A stretch of 64,000 nt of DNA from positions 39,343 through 103,342 of the forward strand of contig NZ_JASFYG010000007.1 in assembly GCF_030055435.1 (NCBI RefSeq), read 5' to 3'. Positions 1-8,098 of this stretch are shown one piece after another. The translations under genes were made by a program, and so were the position numbers. Every line of letters starts with the position of its first letter. Positions within the stretch are counted from its first letter, which is position 1. Source of the DNA: Methanothermobacter sp. (lineage in GTDB: Archaea; Methanobacteriota; Methanobacteria; Methanobacteriales; Methanothermobacteraceae). The notes beneath the pieces were generated by a model. The model ran no database searches, had not been told where the DNA came from, and worked only from the letters and a program-made list of their open reading frames with translations.

Positions 1-412
1 TCGCCCCCTGATTCACTGGGATCTGGTAGGATGCTGGTACGATGAATGATCGATTAACCCTGTAACTCGCAAGGCCAACACCTGGCCAGTTAAGACGAAC
101 CTCATCCCCTGGCTTCAACTTATCAAGCTTCAGGAAGGGTGAACCGTAGAGTGTCCTGTGCCCGAAGAGTATGACGGTTCTGTTACCAGGGGGATAGGAC
201 ATGGGTTCATGGTAGACTCCATAGAAAACGGATCGGTTGTTGATGGTCTCCTGGAGGTTAATGGATGGTATCTCAATTACCGGCGCCCTGATGTCAGGGT
301 TCTGAACAATTACCTGTGAGGAGTAGAAACTCACCTCAAGAAGGGCGTAGAGTGACACTATGAACATGCCTGCAATTATAAGAAAAGTTGCCAGCCTCAT
401 GAATGTCCCCAT
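1..412 (-). CDS. Sortase family protein (3' part cut by window edge)
   Basis: A reading frame stays open from 412 to the window edge; I translated it by eye. It begins with a hydrophobic segment (about residues 5-24), then an extracellular part containing VILFGHRTLYGSPFLKLDKL, which matches the sortase block with the catalytic His in a GHR context and the following FxxLDxLxxGD element. The catalytic Cys and Arg would lie beyond the edge. Sortases are membrane-anchored transpeptidases that cleave C-terminal sorting signals and join surface proteins to an amine acceptor. The gene directly upstream on the same strand, 19 bp away, ends in a sorting-signal-like tail and is the obvious substrate. 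The start is either the ATG at 412 or the one at 400; neither has a strong ribosome binding site. The family call is good; the sortase class (E-like) is inference. Confidence 0.75.
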   Translation of the reverse strand, partial: MGTFMRLATFLIIAGMFIVSLYALLEVSFYSSQVIVQNPDIRAPVIEIPSINLQETINNRSVFYGVYHEPMSYPPGNRTVILFGHRTLYGSPFLKLDKLKPGDEVRLNWPGVGLASYRVNRSFIVPASYQIPVNQGA

Positions 413-431
413 AAAAAATTAAGGTGGATGA

Positions 432-1358
432 TTAACGTATGATCCTTGTGTAGGCAACTGCGGCTGTAGTCACAAGCACACCTATCACCAGTGGACCGTA
501 GGGGGCACCCGTTTTAGCACCTGGAACAGATGATGAACCGGTTGTCCCCTGAAGAGTGCCTGGCGGGTAATACCCCCCACCACTGGTTGAACCGTTACCC
601 CCGCTTACCTTAGCAGGCCATTCATAGGTGTATACAAACCTCTGTGAGGTCTCGGGGTCCATTGTGACATCCCATGCAGCAACCTGTGTGCTCACAAAGA
701 GATCATCATCCACAAAGGCTTTTGGTGAACTGTAAACGAGCTTTGAGTTTGTAGGAGCAATGGGGGCCCTCACAATACCTGAAACCTTTTCATTATCGAT
801 GTTGATCAGAGTGAAACCAAAGGTTCCCTTCCAGTATTTGAGGTCCAGTGATGGGTTTAGGACCTCTATTTCATTGGGCATGAACCATGAGGACATGAGG
901 CCTGGTTCATTTATAAGTGACCAGTAGTTGCTGTCATCTGACTCAACGTTAACGATGTAAGTGGGTATCTCACCCATCTCACCTGTGGCCCTCAGGCCAA
1001 AGGAAACGGTTTTTGTCTCCCCAGGCTTCACCTTCCAGCCATAGTCACCTCCGAGTTCAGGCGTCCTTGACTTGACCATTTTAACTGCCGCTGGATCCGT
1101 CCACTGGATGAGCCACTTAATCGTGTTGTTCTCTGAAAGACTTCCCTGGTATACTTGTCCTATCTTGAAGTATTGGACATTGTTGTCATTGTTCTTTATC
1201 TTCACAGTTATAACAGCGGTCAGGTCCTTCAACCTGAAGCTGGTTGCAGATGGTTTTTCAGAAACCCAGGTCTCCTTGGCGGCTGACCCTGTATCAGGAA
1301 CTCCCACAATGGAAAGCATGAACACAGCAGCTATAGCAATGTACACCCATTTTTTCAT
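432..1358 (-). CDS. Secreted surface protein with sortase-type C-terminal tail
   Basis: 308 residues. There is a classical signal peptide (MKKWVYIAIAAVFMLSIVG, cleavage near GSAA), a roughly 230-residue beta-rich ectodomain with no family I recognise, then a Gly/Ser/Thr-rich linker (about 255-280) and the tail PGAKTGAPYGPL, a hydrophobic stretch and a final RIIR. That order (xAKTG motif, transmembrane segment, short basic end) is the layout of a cell-wall sorting signal and resembles the LAxTG motif of class E sortases. The GTG at 1370 and ATG at 1364 are in frame, but the GGTG ribosome binding site at 1368-1371 best fits the ATG at 1358. The next gene downstream encodes a sortase. The ectodomain function is unknown. 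Confidence 0.7.
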   Translation of the reverse strand: MKKWVYIAIAAVFMLSIVGVPDTGSAAKETWVSEKPSATSFRLKDLTAVITVKIKNNDNNVQYFKIGQVYQGSLSENNTIKWLIQWTDPAAVKMVKSRTPELGGDYGWKVKPGETKTVSFGLRATGEMGEIPTYIVNVESDDSNYWSLINEPGLMSSWFMPNEIEVLNPSLDLKYWKGTFGFTLINIDNEKVSGIVRAPIAPTNSKLVYSSPKAFVDDDLFVSTQVAAWDVTMDPETSQRFVYTYEWPAKVSGGNGSTSGGGYYPPGTLQGTTGSSSVPGAKTGAPYGPLVIGVLVTTAAVAYTRIIR

Positions 1359-1409
1359 AAACATCCCCACCTAAATATTAAATAAAATTTAATAAATCTT
1401 TTGACTTAA

Positions 1410-2720
1410 TCAGCCGTATATTCTCTGCAGCTCCCGGATCATCCATTCAGGGGCGTTCTGTGTTGGCACGGTCAGAACGATGCTGTTCATGTTCTGTATC
1501 AGGAAGAGGACATCCTCTCTGGGGACTTCAAGTATTATGAGGTAGTTGGCATCCAGTTCTCCCAGATTTGATGACCTCTCATAATCAGAAAGCCTTATAC
1601 CGTAGTTCTGGAGTATAGCGTTGATTTCGGCTTCATTCAGGCCACCGGAGGCAGCTGCCCTCAGGAGCTGCTCCACATCTGTCGATGATGTCCTCTCATT
1701 TTCACTCTGTGAGGTGATGGTGTTCAGTGTTAATCGTTGGCTGTTGAGTATCCGCGCATCCACTGTACCGCTATCCTTGGATCTGAGAATCGCAAGCACA
1801 GTCGCCCCACTTATCCTTGGTGTTGACGTTGCAGTTGATGTATTGTTTCCGGTGGCGTTCTGGTTGAGGTAGACGTCGACCATGTTACCGACACTTATAA
1901 GGCCACCTGCAGCCTGCAGCCTTGTGATCATTATTGGGACGGCAACGGTATCAGGGGTCTGGATCTGTGTATTTGAAAGTACGGTTGCATCGGCTTGGCT
2001 AACAAATTTCTTTGCATCAGCCACCTTCATTATCACACGCTTTTCCTGGCCGTTATCTGTGTAATTAACCATAACCCTACCGACACGGTCCTTCTTGATA
2101 TTTATCTGCTGGTTTTGATAGGTACGCCACGACTGTGTTGCGGGACCCACAACGTCAACTGCTAGGGCCTCTTCTGGTGTAACAGCGGCATCTATCTGCG
2201 CAAGGATGGCTTGTTTCTGGGGATCAGTTGCAAGGGGACCTTTGAAGAGTGCGTTCACCTCAGCGATTTTAGTGGCCTTGGCGTTCTGCAGCACCTCCTG
2301 GTATGGTTGATAGACCAGGAAGTAGTAGCCTGCACCAGCGAGAACCATGAGAATAACACCAAATACAAGGGCACCAACGAGGGTTTTCTGATCTTCTTCC
2401 GGAATTTTTCGACCTATACCCCCAGATGGACCTCCAGGTCGTGTAGGTGGGGGTGTAAGTCTGGGCTTGGGCTTTTCATCACCCTTGAGAGGTTTTTCAG
2501 GGGGTTTTCTGACCTTTGACTCCTCACGGGATTTCAGCCGTGGCCTTGGCTTTGGCATTGGTCTGGGTTTTTTCTTATCCGAGTCCCCACCACCACCAAA
2601 TTTACCCACAAGCCCTTTGAGTCTGTCCCCAATTTTTGAGTCATCTTTTCCTCTGTTTTTCCGGAGATCAGGAGGGTTATTCTTCTTATCCTTGTCATTA
2701 CCTTTAATCTTATCGAGCAT
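1410..2720 (-). CDS. DUF515-like single-pass membrane protein
   Basis: 436 residues. The first 105 or so residues are cytoplasmic, very basic and rich in Pro/Gly/Lys. One transmembrane helix follows (about 115-137, LVGALVFGVILMVLAGAGYY), then a predicted coiled coil and an extracellular domain of about 290 residues ending in mixed alpha/beta sequence. I believe this is the archaeal DUF515 family, but recall is moderate; no function is known to me. The ATG at 2720 sits behind GTGATCTG, a good ribosome binding site, and overlaps the end of the archaetidylserine synthase gene by 11 bp, so translation is probably coupled. A single membrane pass and a large outer domain beside lipid and sortase genes suggest an envelope role, which is inference. 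Confidence 0.65.
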   Translation of the reverse strand: MLDKIKGNDKDKKNNPPDLRKNRGKDDSKIGDRLKGLVGKFGGGGDSDKKKPRPMPKPRPRLKSREESKVRKPPEKPLKGDEKPKPRLTPPPTRPGGPSGGIGRKIPEEDQKTLVGALVFGVILMVLAGAGYYFLVYQPYQEVLQNAKATKIAEVNALFKGPLATDPQKQAILAQIDAAVTPEEALAVDVVGPATQSWRTYQNQQINIKKDRVGRVMVNYTDNGQEKRVIMKVADAKKFVSQADATVLSNTQIQTPDTVAVPIMITRLQAAGGLISVGNMVDVYLNQNATGNNTSTATSTPRISGATVLAILRSKDSGTVDARILNSQRLTLNTITSQSENERTSSTDVEQLLRAAASGGLNEAEINAILQNYGIRLSDYERSSNLGELDANYLIILEVPREDVLFLIQNMNSIVLTVPTQNAPEWMIRELQRIYG

Positions 2721-3396
2721 TCAGATCACGTCTCATTGGTGTTATAGGCACTGCAATATATGCCACAGTGACCATAAAAAGCATGATAGCTGTGGGACCA
2801 GTGCCCATTCCAATTAAACCCGTTACAATTGCTGCCAGTATGAGTATTAAAGCAGCAGGGGCTATTTTATACCCCACACGAGGATATTCTATGCTGCTGA
2901 CCATTAGGATACTGACAGCGAGCATCAGGGGCCCCACAACCTTATCACTGTAGAATCCTGTGAGATAAAATGATGATATAACAACCGCCGCCACGGGTAT
3001 GGGGAGTCCCGTAAAGTTTTTCCCACCCCCTGTGAGAACATTGAACCTTGAGAGTCTCAGTATGCCACATATTACTATTAAGAGACCTACTAATATATTA
3101 ACATATCGAAAATCAGCACTTGTTAGATAAATAAGGATAGCTGGAGCGACACCAAATGAGATTACATCTGAAAGGGAGTCCATGTTTTTGCCAAATCCCT
3201 GAGTATCCACTCTACCAGTTCGGCGTGCAACCCAACCATCAAGTGAATCAAAAAGGACAGCCAAAAGCATCAGAATAGATGCAATATCAAAAAACCCATT
3301 AATGGACATTAAAATGGAAAAGTAACCTGAAGATGCATTTAAAATTGATAAAAGATCAGGTAATGATATGAAGGATGTTATTTTCTTGTCATTCAT
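2710..3396 (-). CDS. Archaetidylserine synthase (CDP-alcohol phosphatidyltransferase)
   Basis: 228 residues, polytopic. The diagnostic CDP-alcohol phosphotransferase motif, D-x2-DG-x2-AR-x8-G-x3-D-x3-D, is complete and begins at DSLDGWVARR; the acidic residues bind the two metals and the CDP group. About six to eight hydrophobic helices follow. The enzyme exchanges CMP of CDP-archaeol for L-serine to give archaetidylserine in the membrane; an archaetidylserine synthase of this family has been characterised in Methanothermobacter. The GTG at 3405 is in frame, but GGTG at 3403-3406 is correctly spaced for the ATG at 3396. The neighbouring upstream gene encodes the decarboxylase for its product, so the pair makes archaetidylethanolamine. 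Confidence 0.9.
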   Translation of the reverse strand: MNDKKITSFISLPDLLSILNASSGYFSILMSINGFFDIASILMLLAVLFDSLDGWVARRTGRVDTQGFGKNMDSLSDVISFGVAPAILIYLTSADFRYVNILVGLLIVICGILRLSRFNVLTGGGKNFTGLPIPVAAVVISSFYLTGFYSDKVVGPLMLAVSILMVSSIEYPRVGYKIAPAALILILAAIVTGLIGMGTGPTAIMLFMVTVAYIAVPITPMRRDLNAR

Positions 3397-3443
3397 CAGC
3401 GACACCTGTCCGTATAAAATAATGTGTCTGAAGTAGTGTCTGA

Positions 3444-4124
3444 CTATATGTTTGTGGTCTCATTCAGCCTTATGAACCTTGCGACTACGGTCTCCCCTGC
3501 AACAGCCCTTGAACCTGTCTTCACAAGTACCTCACAATTTTGTGGCAGTATAAGATCTACCCTGGAGCCAAACCTTATCATACCTATACGGCTTCCCATT
3601 TCAACATGGTCCCCCTCATTTACGTACTGCACGATCCTCCTTGCAATGAACCCTGCTATCTGCACTACACCGACATTACCATGCTCTGTTTCTATTACAA
3701 TAAGGTTTCTTTCATTTTCTGTCAGTATACGTGAACGTGCAATCCTGAATTTACCGTCAAAGTGCTCTGTGTATATCACCCTTCCTGAGACAGGGGCTCT
3801 GTTGACGTGAACATCAAATGGAGACATGAAGGTGCTTATGAGAATACCTTCACCACTATCAGGAAATATCCTGTCAATAAGAGGATAATCGGATCCCACA
3901 CATTTTATGCGGTCTATTCCACCTGATAAGCGCCTTCCATCTGCGGGGGCAACTATTAGGTTGTCTTCAGTGGGGGTATTCCTTTCAGGATCCCTGAAGA
4001 ACTGCATTATGAAGGCTATAAGAGTGAACATGAGTATACTGACCGTATGGTAGCCGAGGAGAAATGGGATGGTGGCCACACTTATGAGGAAACTGACCCT
4101 TTTTGCAACGCCCTTCACAAACAC
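3444..4124 (-). CDS. asd: Archaetidylserine decarboxylase proenzyme (PSD-A type)
   Basis: About 226 residues, the short type-A phosphatidylserine decarboxylase size. Two N-terminal hydrophobic helices anchor it, followed by FFRDPERNTP and VAPADGRRL, the usual family blocks, and DVHVNRAPVSG. The self-cleavage site is in FGSRVDLILP near the C-terminus; cleavage before that Ser would create the pyruvoyl cofactor and split the protein into beta and alpha chains. It converts archaetidylserine to archaetidylethanolamine. An in-frame GTG at 4133 exists, but AGGTG at 4131-4135 is spaced as the ribosome binding site for the GTG at 4124. It is the first gene of the minus-strand envelope operon. Confidence 0.9.
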   Translation of the reverse strand: MFVKGVAKRVSFLISVATIPFLLGYHTVSILMFTLIAFIMQFFRDPERNTPTEDNLIVAPADGRRLSGGIDRIKCVGSDYPLIDRIFPDSGEGILISTFMSPFDVHVNRAPVSGRVIYTEHFDGKFRIARSRILTENERNLIVIETEHGNVGVVQIAGFIARRIVQYVNEGDHVEMGSRIGMIRFGSRVDLILPQNCEVLVKTGSRAVAGETVVARFIRLNETTNI

Positions 4125-4274
4125 ACAATTCACCTATTCTAATGCTGGATCACATGAAGACCCTTTAAGAGTAAACTCCTGGTTTCCACTCATTAGCAAC
4201 TGCAATGAACCTTATTGGGCTGCAGCCTTTGAGGAAATCAGCACACTACTGGATGTTGAATATTTTAGTGAAAC

Positions 4275-4283
4275 ATATATATA
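4275..4283. promoter_or_regulatory. TATA-like element in the asd / mreB-operon divergent region
   Basis: ATATATATA lies in the 255 bp between divergently transcribed operons and is nearly symmetrical, so it could serve either side: about 150 bp before the asd start and about 100 bp before the plus-strand unknown gene. No mapped transcript supports either use. Confidence 0.35.
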
Positions 4284-4346
4284 GTCATGTGCTGAAGATT
4301 AAATGTAATCTGTGGTTGATATGTATGTGTTTTCCTCTGGAGCAGG

Positions 4347-4366
4347 GGAACTTTCTTTTAAGTTCC
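4347..4366 (+). promoter_or_regulatory. 7-bp perfect inverted repeat upstream of the mreB operon
   Basis: GGAACTT and AAGTTCC are separated by TCTTTT and followed by TTTT. It lies within 15-35 bases of the candidate start codons of the first gene. It could be an operator or a 5'-leader hairpin; the flanking T residues also allow a weak terminator. Confidence 0.4.
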
Positions 4367-4379
4367 TTTTAGAGTAGAT

Positions 4380-5021
4380 GTGATGGTGATGATAGAGAGT
4401 AGGATAAAGGTTCTCAGAAAGGCAGCGCAGGTTTCAACAGCCCAGAGTTCAGACAGGCTGTGGTGTGTGATTGCAGGTAATGAGGAGATGGTCAACTCTG
4501 TGGCATATGAGGCAATCACATCCAGGGATCTTGTAAAGATACTCTTCAGGGAACACGTTACCATCAAGGATTCCTTTTTAAGAAAACGCTTTGATTTAAT
4601 AATGCTTCATGGTGAAAGCAACAAGATAAGAGATCTTTCACTTATATGCAAGGAAAAGGGAGGCGCCTATATAAAGATAGCCCCCTATTACGTTGAGAAC
4701 GAACCCAACCTTGTGCTTCTGGTGGCCCCTGAAAACTACATGAAAAGATTTGCAGGGGAGGCCGAGAAGAATAAAATAGGTTTTTCATTCATCCTTGAGG
4801 ACAGAACAAGTGGATTTATAGAAACAGACGTCTACCTTACAGAGAGGCTCCCGGCATTTATAAGGAATATAATCGATCCCCTCTTCAAGGTTACAGACGT
4901 TGTCCTGGTAACACTGCTGATATCTGTTCATGAAGCAGGGGATGTTGAGAGGATAAATGAGATAGCATCCCGCAACAACATATTTGCAGTTGACTTTAGA
5001 GACATATTTAAGGAGGAGTAG
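4380..5021 (+). CDS. Uncharacterised protein co-transcribed with MreB
   Basis: Up to 213 residues, soluble, charged, with no signal peptide or transmembrane helix and no family I recognise. Beta/alpha alternation (LWCVIAGNE, FDLIMLHGE, GAYIKIAPYY, NLVLLVAPENY) suggests a Rossmann-like or receiver-like fold. Its stop codon lies one base before the MreB start, and the MreB ribosome binding site is inside its last codons, so the two are almost certainly one operon. The start is uncertain because GTG, ATG, GTG and ATG codons follow each other at 4380-4391 without a clear ribosome binding site. A role in shape or wall synthesis is only inferred from the neighbour. Confidence 0.7.
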   Translation: MMVMIESRIKVLRKAAQVSTAQSSDRLWCVIAGNEEMVNSVAYEAITSRDLVKILFREHVTIKDSFLRKRFDLIMLHGESNKIRDLSLICKEKGGAYIKIAPYYVENEPNLVLLVAPENYMKRFAGEAEKNKIGFSFILEDRTSGFIETDVYLTERLPAFIRNIIDPLFKVTDVVLVTLLISVHEAGDVERINEIASRNNIFAVDFRDIFKEE

Positions 5022-5022
5022 C

Positions 5023-6096
5023 ATGTTTTCATTTGGAAAGAAGAAATCTGAAGAGAAACAGGAAAGAAAGAGTGCAATTACCAATACACTCGGAATAGAC
5101 CTGGGCACCCTCAATACCGTGGTTGCCAAACCAGCAGGGGATAAATTTGATATCTACAAGATTCCCTCTGTGGTAGCCGTCAAGAAGGAAGACCCATCAT
5201 ATGTCCTGGCAGTGGGTGAAGAGGCAAAGATGATGCTGGGAAGAACCCCTGAGGACATAATCGCTGTGAGACCACTGAGGAAGGGTGTTATTGAGAGCGT
5301 TGCACAGGCAGAGGCCCTCCTTGTATATGCAATGGAGATGGGGGCGGGAGATTCTGAGTCCATTGATAGGATAGTTATAGGCATACCAGGGGATGCCTCA
5401 GAGGTTGAAAGAAATGCCGTTGAGGAGATAGGAAAAAAGGCCGGCGCGAATTATGTCCTAGTTATAAGTGAGGGTCTTGCAGCCGCCATAGGGGCCGGAT
5501 TGCCCATAGCAGAGGCATCGGGGACAATGGTTGTTGACATAGGGGCTGGTTCAAGTGACATTGTTGTGATATCCCTTGGAGGCATAACTGACATTGAGAC
5601 AATCCGTGTCGGTGGGGATGATATTGACTCCAACCTTGTTGAACTGGTGAAGGAGAAGTACAATGTTGAGATAGGCATCCATGAGGCAGAGAAGGCAAAG
5701 ATAGAGGTTGGAATGGTCAAATGTGATGAGGATCTTGAAAACCTTAAAACAGTAGTTATAGGCAAATGCATGGAGACAAACAAACCTAAAAAAGTTGAAA
5801 TTGACTCTGAAATGGTTGCAGAGGCTGCTGAGCCAGTTGTAAAAGGTATAGTGGATTCCATAGCAGCAGTCCTTGAAAGACTCTCACCTGAACTCATCTC
5901 AGGGGTCTACAACAAGACTATAGTGGTGGGTGGAACCTCACAGCTCAGGGGCCTCAGGGAGAGGATACTGGATGAGGTTGGCATTCCTGCTGAGATATCA
6001 GATGACCCCATGACAGTGGTTGCCAAGGGAGCCGCAATAGTTGCTGCAGAGCCAAGGGCACTTGAACCTGAAGTAAGGCTCAAGGCAATGAAATAA
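5023..6096 (+). CDS. MreB/actin-like ATPase (rod shape-determining homologue)
   Basis: 357 residues, close to bacterial MreB (about 335-350). Actin-fold signatures are in order: phosphate-1 GIDLGTLNT (24-32), phosphate-2 VVDIGAGSSDI (170-180) and adenosine motif VVGGTSQLRG in the last fifth. The N-terminus MFSFGKKK is reminiscent of the membrane-binding hydrophobic tip of some MreBs. MreB filaments guide wall synthesis in bacteria; pseudomurein-walled archaeal rods carry homologues, so a similar role is plausible but not shown. The start is the ATG at 5023 behind AAGGAGGAG. It could also be classed as an MreB/DnaK-like ATPase, but the length lacks the DnaK substrate domain. Confidence 0.9.
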   Translation: MFSFGKKKSEEKQERKSAITNTLGIDLGTLNTVVAKPAGDKFDIYKIPSVVAVKKEDPSYVLAVGEEAKMMLGRTPEDIIAVRPLRKGVIESVAQAEALLVYAMEMGAGDSESIDRIVIGIPGDASEVERNAVEEIGKKAGANYVLVISEGLAAAIGAGLPIAEASGTMVVDIGAGSSDIVVISLGGITDIETIRVGGDDIDSNLVELVKEKYNVEIGIHEAEKAKIEVGMVKCDEDLENLKTVVIGKCMETNKPKKVEIDSEMVAEAAEPVVKGIVDSIAAVLERLSPELISGVYNKTIVVGGTSQLRGLRERILDEVGIPAEISDDPMTVVAKGAAIVAAEPRALEPEVRLKAMK

Positions 6097-6112
6097 ATTT
6101 TTTTCTGATCTG

Positions 6113-6736
6113 ATGAAGGTTCTTGGAATTGATGAGGCGGGAAGGGGTCCTGTAATAGGTCCCCTTGTCGTGGCAGGTGTCATGGTCCCTGAGAGGAAGT
6201 TCTCGATACTCCGAAAGATGGGTATAAGGGACTCAAAGAAGCTCACACCCGAGAGGAGAAAATTTCTTGCCCGCAAAATAAGAAGGATCTCAAGGGTGTT
6301 CACGGTCAAGATATCGGCATCGGATATTGACAGGATGCGTGAGAAGGGCTTCAACCTCAATGAGATAGAGAAGATAGCAATAAAGAGGATAATAGCCGAG
6401 GCACAGCCTGACTCCGTCATAATAGATTCTGTGGATGTTAAACCAGAGAGGCTGGCTGAGGAGATAAGGTCTCACTTCGGGGACATCGAGGTGAAGGCCG
6501 AGCACGGTGCTGATGCAAAGTATTACCCTGTTGCAGCGGCATCAATAATAGCCAAGGTTGAAAGGGACCTTGAAATAGAGAAGATACAGAAGAGGAACAG
6601 GAAACTTGGGGACATCGGCTCTGGTTATCCCAGTGACCCCCGCACAAGGGCTTTTCTTGAATCATTCGGCTACGATGAACTCCCGGAATTTGTGAGGAAA
6701 TCATGGGCCACGGTCCAGAAGAGTAGGAAAAATTAA
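6113..6736 (+). CDS. rnhB: Ribonuclease HII
   Basis: 207 residues. It opens with the catalytic block GIDEAGRGPVIGPLVVAG, which includes the first Asp-Glu of the DEDD active site, then RDSKKL, VIIDSVD and EHGADAKYYPVAAASIIAK carrying the remaining acidic residues. The end has GSGYPSDPRT, typical for archaeal enzymes of 200-230 residues. It cleaves the RNA strand of RNA-DNA hybrids, removing primers and misincorporated ribonucleotides. It follows mreB by 16 bp, with TGATCTG as ribosome binding site at the end of a T-rich spacer. Confidence 0.95.
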   Translation: MKVLGIDEAGRGPVIGPLVVAGVMVPERKFSILRKMGIRDSKKLTPERRKFLARKIRRISRVFTVKISASDIDRMREKGFNLNEIEKIAIKRIIAEAQPDSVIIDSVDVKPERLAEEIRSHFGDIEVKAEHGADAKYYPVAAASIIAKVERDLEIEKIQKRNRKLGDIGSGYPSDPRTRAFLESFGYDELPEFVRKSWATVQKSRKN

Positions 6737-6802
6737 TTTAATTATGTCTCTCATGAGATTTTCATGAATATTGGTTAGTGCATATCTTCAACCAGACCAT
6801 TA

Positions 6803-6815
6803 TTTTTAAATATAT
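6803..6815 (+). promoter_or_regulatory. Probable TATA box of the tolQ-exbD-purO-cof operon
   Basis: TTTTTAAATATAT stands about 40-50 bp before the tolQ-like start codon, leaving room for a short leader with the AGGTGAGG ribosome binding site. A 10-bp palindrome, TCTCATGAGA (6749-6758), lies about 50 bp further upstream. Confidence 0.45.
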
Positions 6816-6851
6816 CCTCTCCGGTAAATACCCATCAGGTGAGGCAGAAAA

Positions 6852-7691
6852 ATGTTTCTCGAACCAGTATTCAGCTTCTTTGGCACAGTACTTGAAATGT
6901 TCCGCAGCGGCGGTGTAATAACATACATAATAGCAATCATAGGCATATACGGTTTTATCACGTCCATTGAGAAGATACACTATCTAAGGAAGATTTCACG
7001 TGTTAGCACACCCCAGATAATAGGTAAAGTCAATGAATCCATGGAGAAGGGCGGAGCACTTGAGGCCCTCCGGGAGATAGGGCAGTACCAGAATCCAGTA
7101 TCAAAGATAATATCAGAGGCCCTCAAGATAGGCTATAGGAACCGTTCAGAGGTTGAGGATGCGATGGAGCGTGTTTTTATTGTTGAGATGAGCAACATGA
7201 CAAAGGGTCTGGGGACTCTCAGGACAATAATAGAGGTCGCCCCAATGCTGGGTCTTATAGGGACCGTCATAGGGATATGGTACACATTCAGGGCCCTCGG
7301 TGTTAACGCTGACCCCGCTGCAATGGCTGAGGGAATCTATGTTGCACTGATAACCACAATACTTGGACTGGCAGTTGCTATAATCCTCATGCCCCTCTAC
7401 TCCTACATAACAGGCAGAATAGACGATGAGATAGACAAGATTGAACTCATAAAGAAGATGACAAACTGGGGGTACGCCATCATGAGGATAAGGGTCGATG
7501 GAGACGTTGATGATGTGGTTGGGGCCCTCATGGAGTCGGATGGTGTTGTCAGCGTGAGGACGGTTGATGACCCTGAGGCAAACCTTGTGGTGGCATTCAA
7601 GCCCAGCATGCTTGAGAAGAGCATAAACAACATAATACTTGAAAGGTGCGGTAAGAGCGCCGAGATAATTGAAAGCAAGCTGCGGCAGTGA
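6852..7691 (+). CDS. MotA/TolQ/ExbB proton channel family protein with extra C-terminal domain
   Basis: 279 residues. Three transmembrane helices (about 20-40, 120-145, 155-185) flank a cytoplasmic loop, with the family block EVAPMLGLIGTVIGIWYTF in the second helix. These proteins form the pentameric stator of proton-driven machines. Unlike typical TolQ/ExbB, about 80 soluble residues follow the last helix; the pattern GDVDDVVGALMESDGVVSVR and LVVAFKPSMLEKSIN looks like a beta-alpha-beta-beta-alpha-beta ferredoxin fold of the heavy-metal-associated or ACT kind, without a CxxC metal motif. The ExbD partner follows 4 bp later. Archaea lack an outer membrane and TonB, so the driven partner is unknown. 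Confidence 0.85.
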   Translation: MFLEPVFSFFGTVLEMFRSGGVITYIIAIIGIYGFITSIEKIHYLRKISRVSTPQIIGKVNESMEKGGALEALREIGQYQNPVSKIISEALKIGYRNRSEVEDAMERVFIVEMSNMTKGLGTLRTIIEVAPMLGLIGTVIGIWYTFRALGVNADPAAMAEGIYVALITTILGLAVAIILMPLYSYITGRIDDEIDKIELIKKMTNWGYAIMRIRVDGDVDDVVGALMESDGVVSVRTVDDPEANLVVAFKPSMLEKSINNIILERCGKSAEIIESKLRQ

Positions 7692-7695
7692 TAAA

Positions 7696-8082
7696 ATGGT
7701 CCTGGATACAGAGAGGTACAGGAACAAGGTCCATGGAAGGCCAAGGTTCAACATGGTCCCATTCATTGATATACTCTTCACAATACTGATTTTCCTTGTG
7801 GTAACAACCACCTTTTCAGGGGGGGCAGATGAGGCATCAGGAAAGCCCCAGATAAGTGAAAACACCGGGCCATCAGAGTACTACTTAATACCTGTCGCAG
7901 GCCTGAGGCGGGTAACGGTTAATGGCATTGACATGTCCAGCCACATAAAGGACAGTGCGGTGGCAGTCCACACCAGGGTCATAGATGAGGGTGAAATAAT
8001 AATAAGGCCCAGGGAGGGGGCCATAATCATAACAGCACCACCGGACCTCCCGGTCGATAAGGCGGTTAAAACACCATCATAA
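7696..8082 (+). CDS. ExbD/TolR family biopolymer transport protein
   Basis: 128 residues. A short cytoplasmic N-terminus is followed by one helix, [18 protein letters not shown], which carries the conserved membrane Asp that takes up protons with the TolQ partner, then an extracytoplasmic domain of about 80 residues. The start is the ATG at 7696, 4 bp after the TolQ-like stop. Together the two genes encode a complete stator. No TonB, TolA or TolB is visible nearby. Confidence 0.88.
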   Translation: MVLDTERYRNKVHGRPRFNMVPFIDILFTILIFLVVTTTFSGGADEASGKPQISENTGPSEYYLIPVAGLRRVTVNGIDMSSHIKDSAVAVHTRVIDEGEIIIRPREGAIIITAPPDLPVDKAVKTPS

Positions 8083-8098
8083 TTTTTCAGGTGATATG

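Noticed and set aside
4069..4284. Plus-strand open frame across the asd start and upstream gap
   Set aside because: It is antisense to asd over part of its length, has no ribosome binding site and no recognisable protein pattern.
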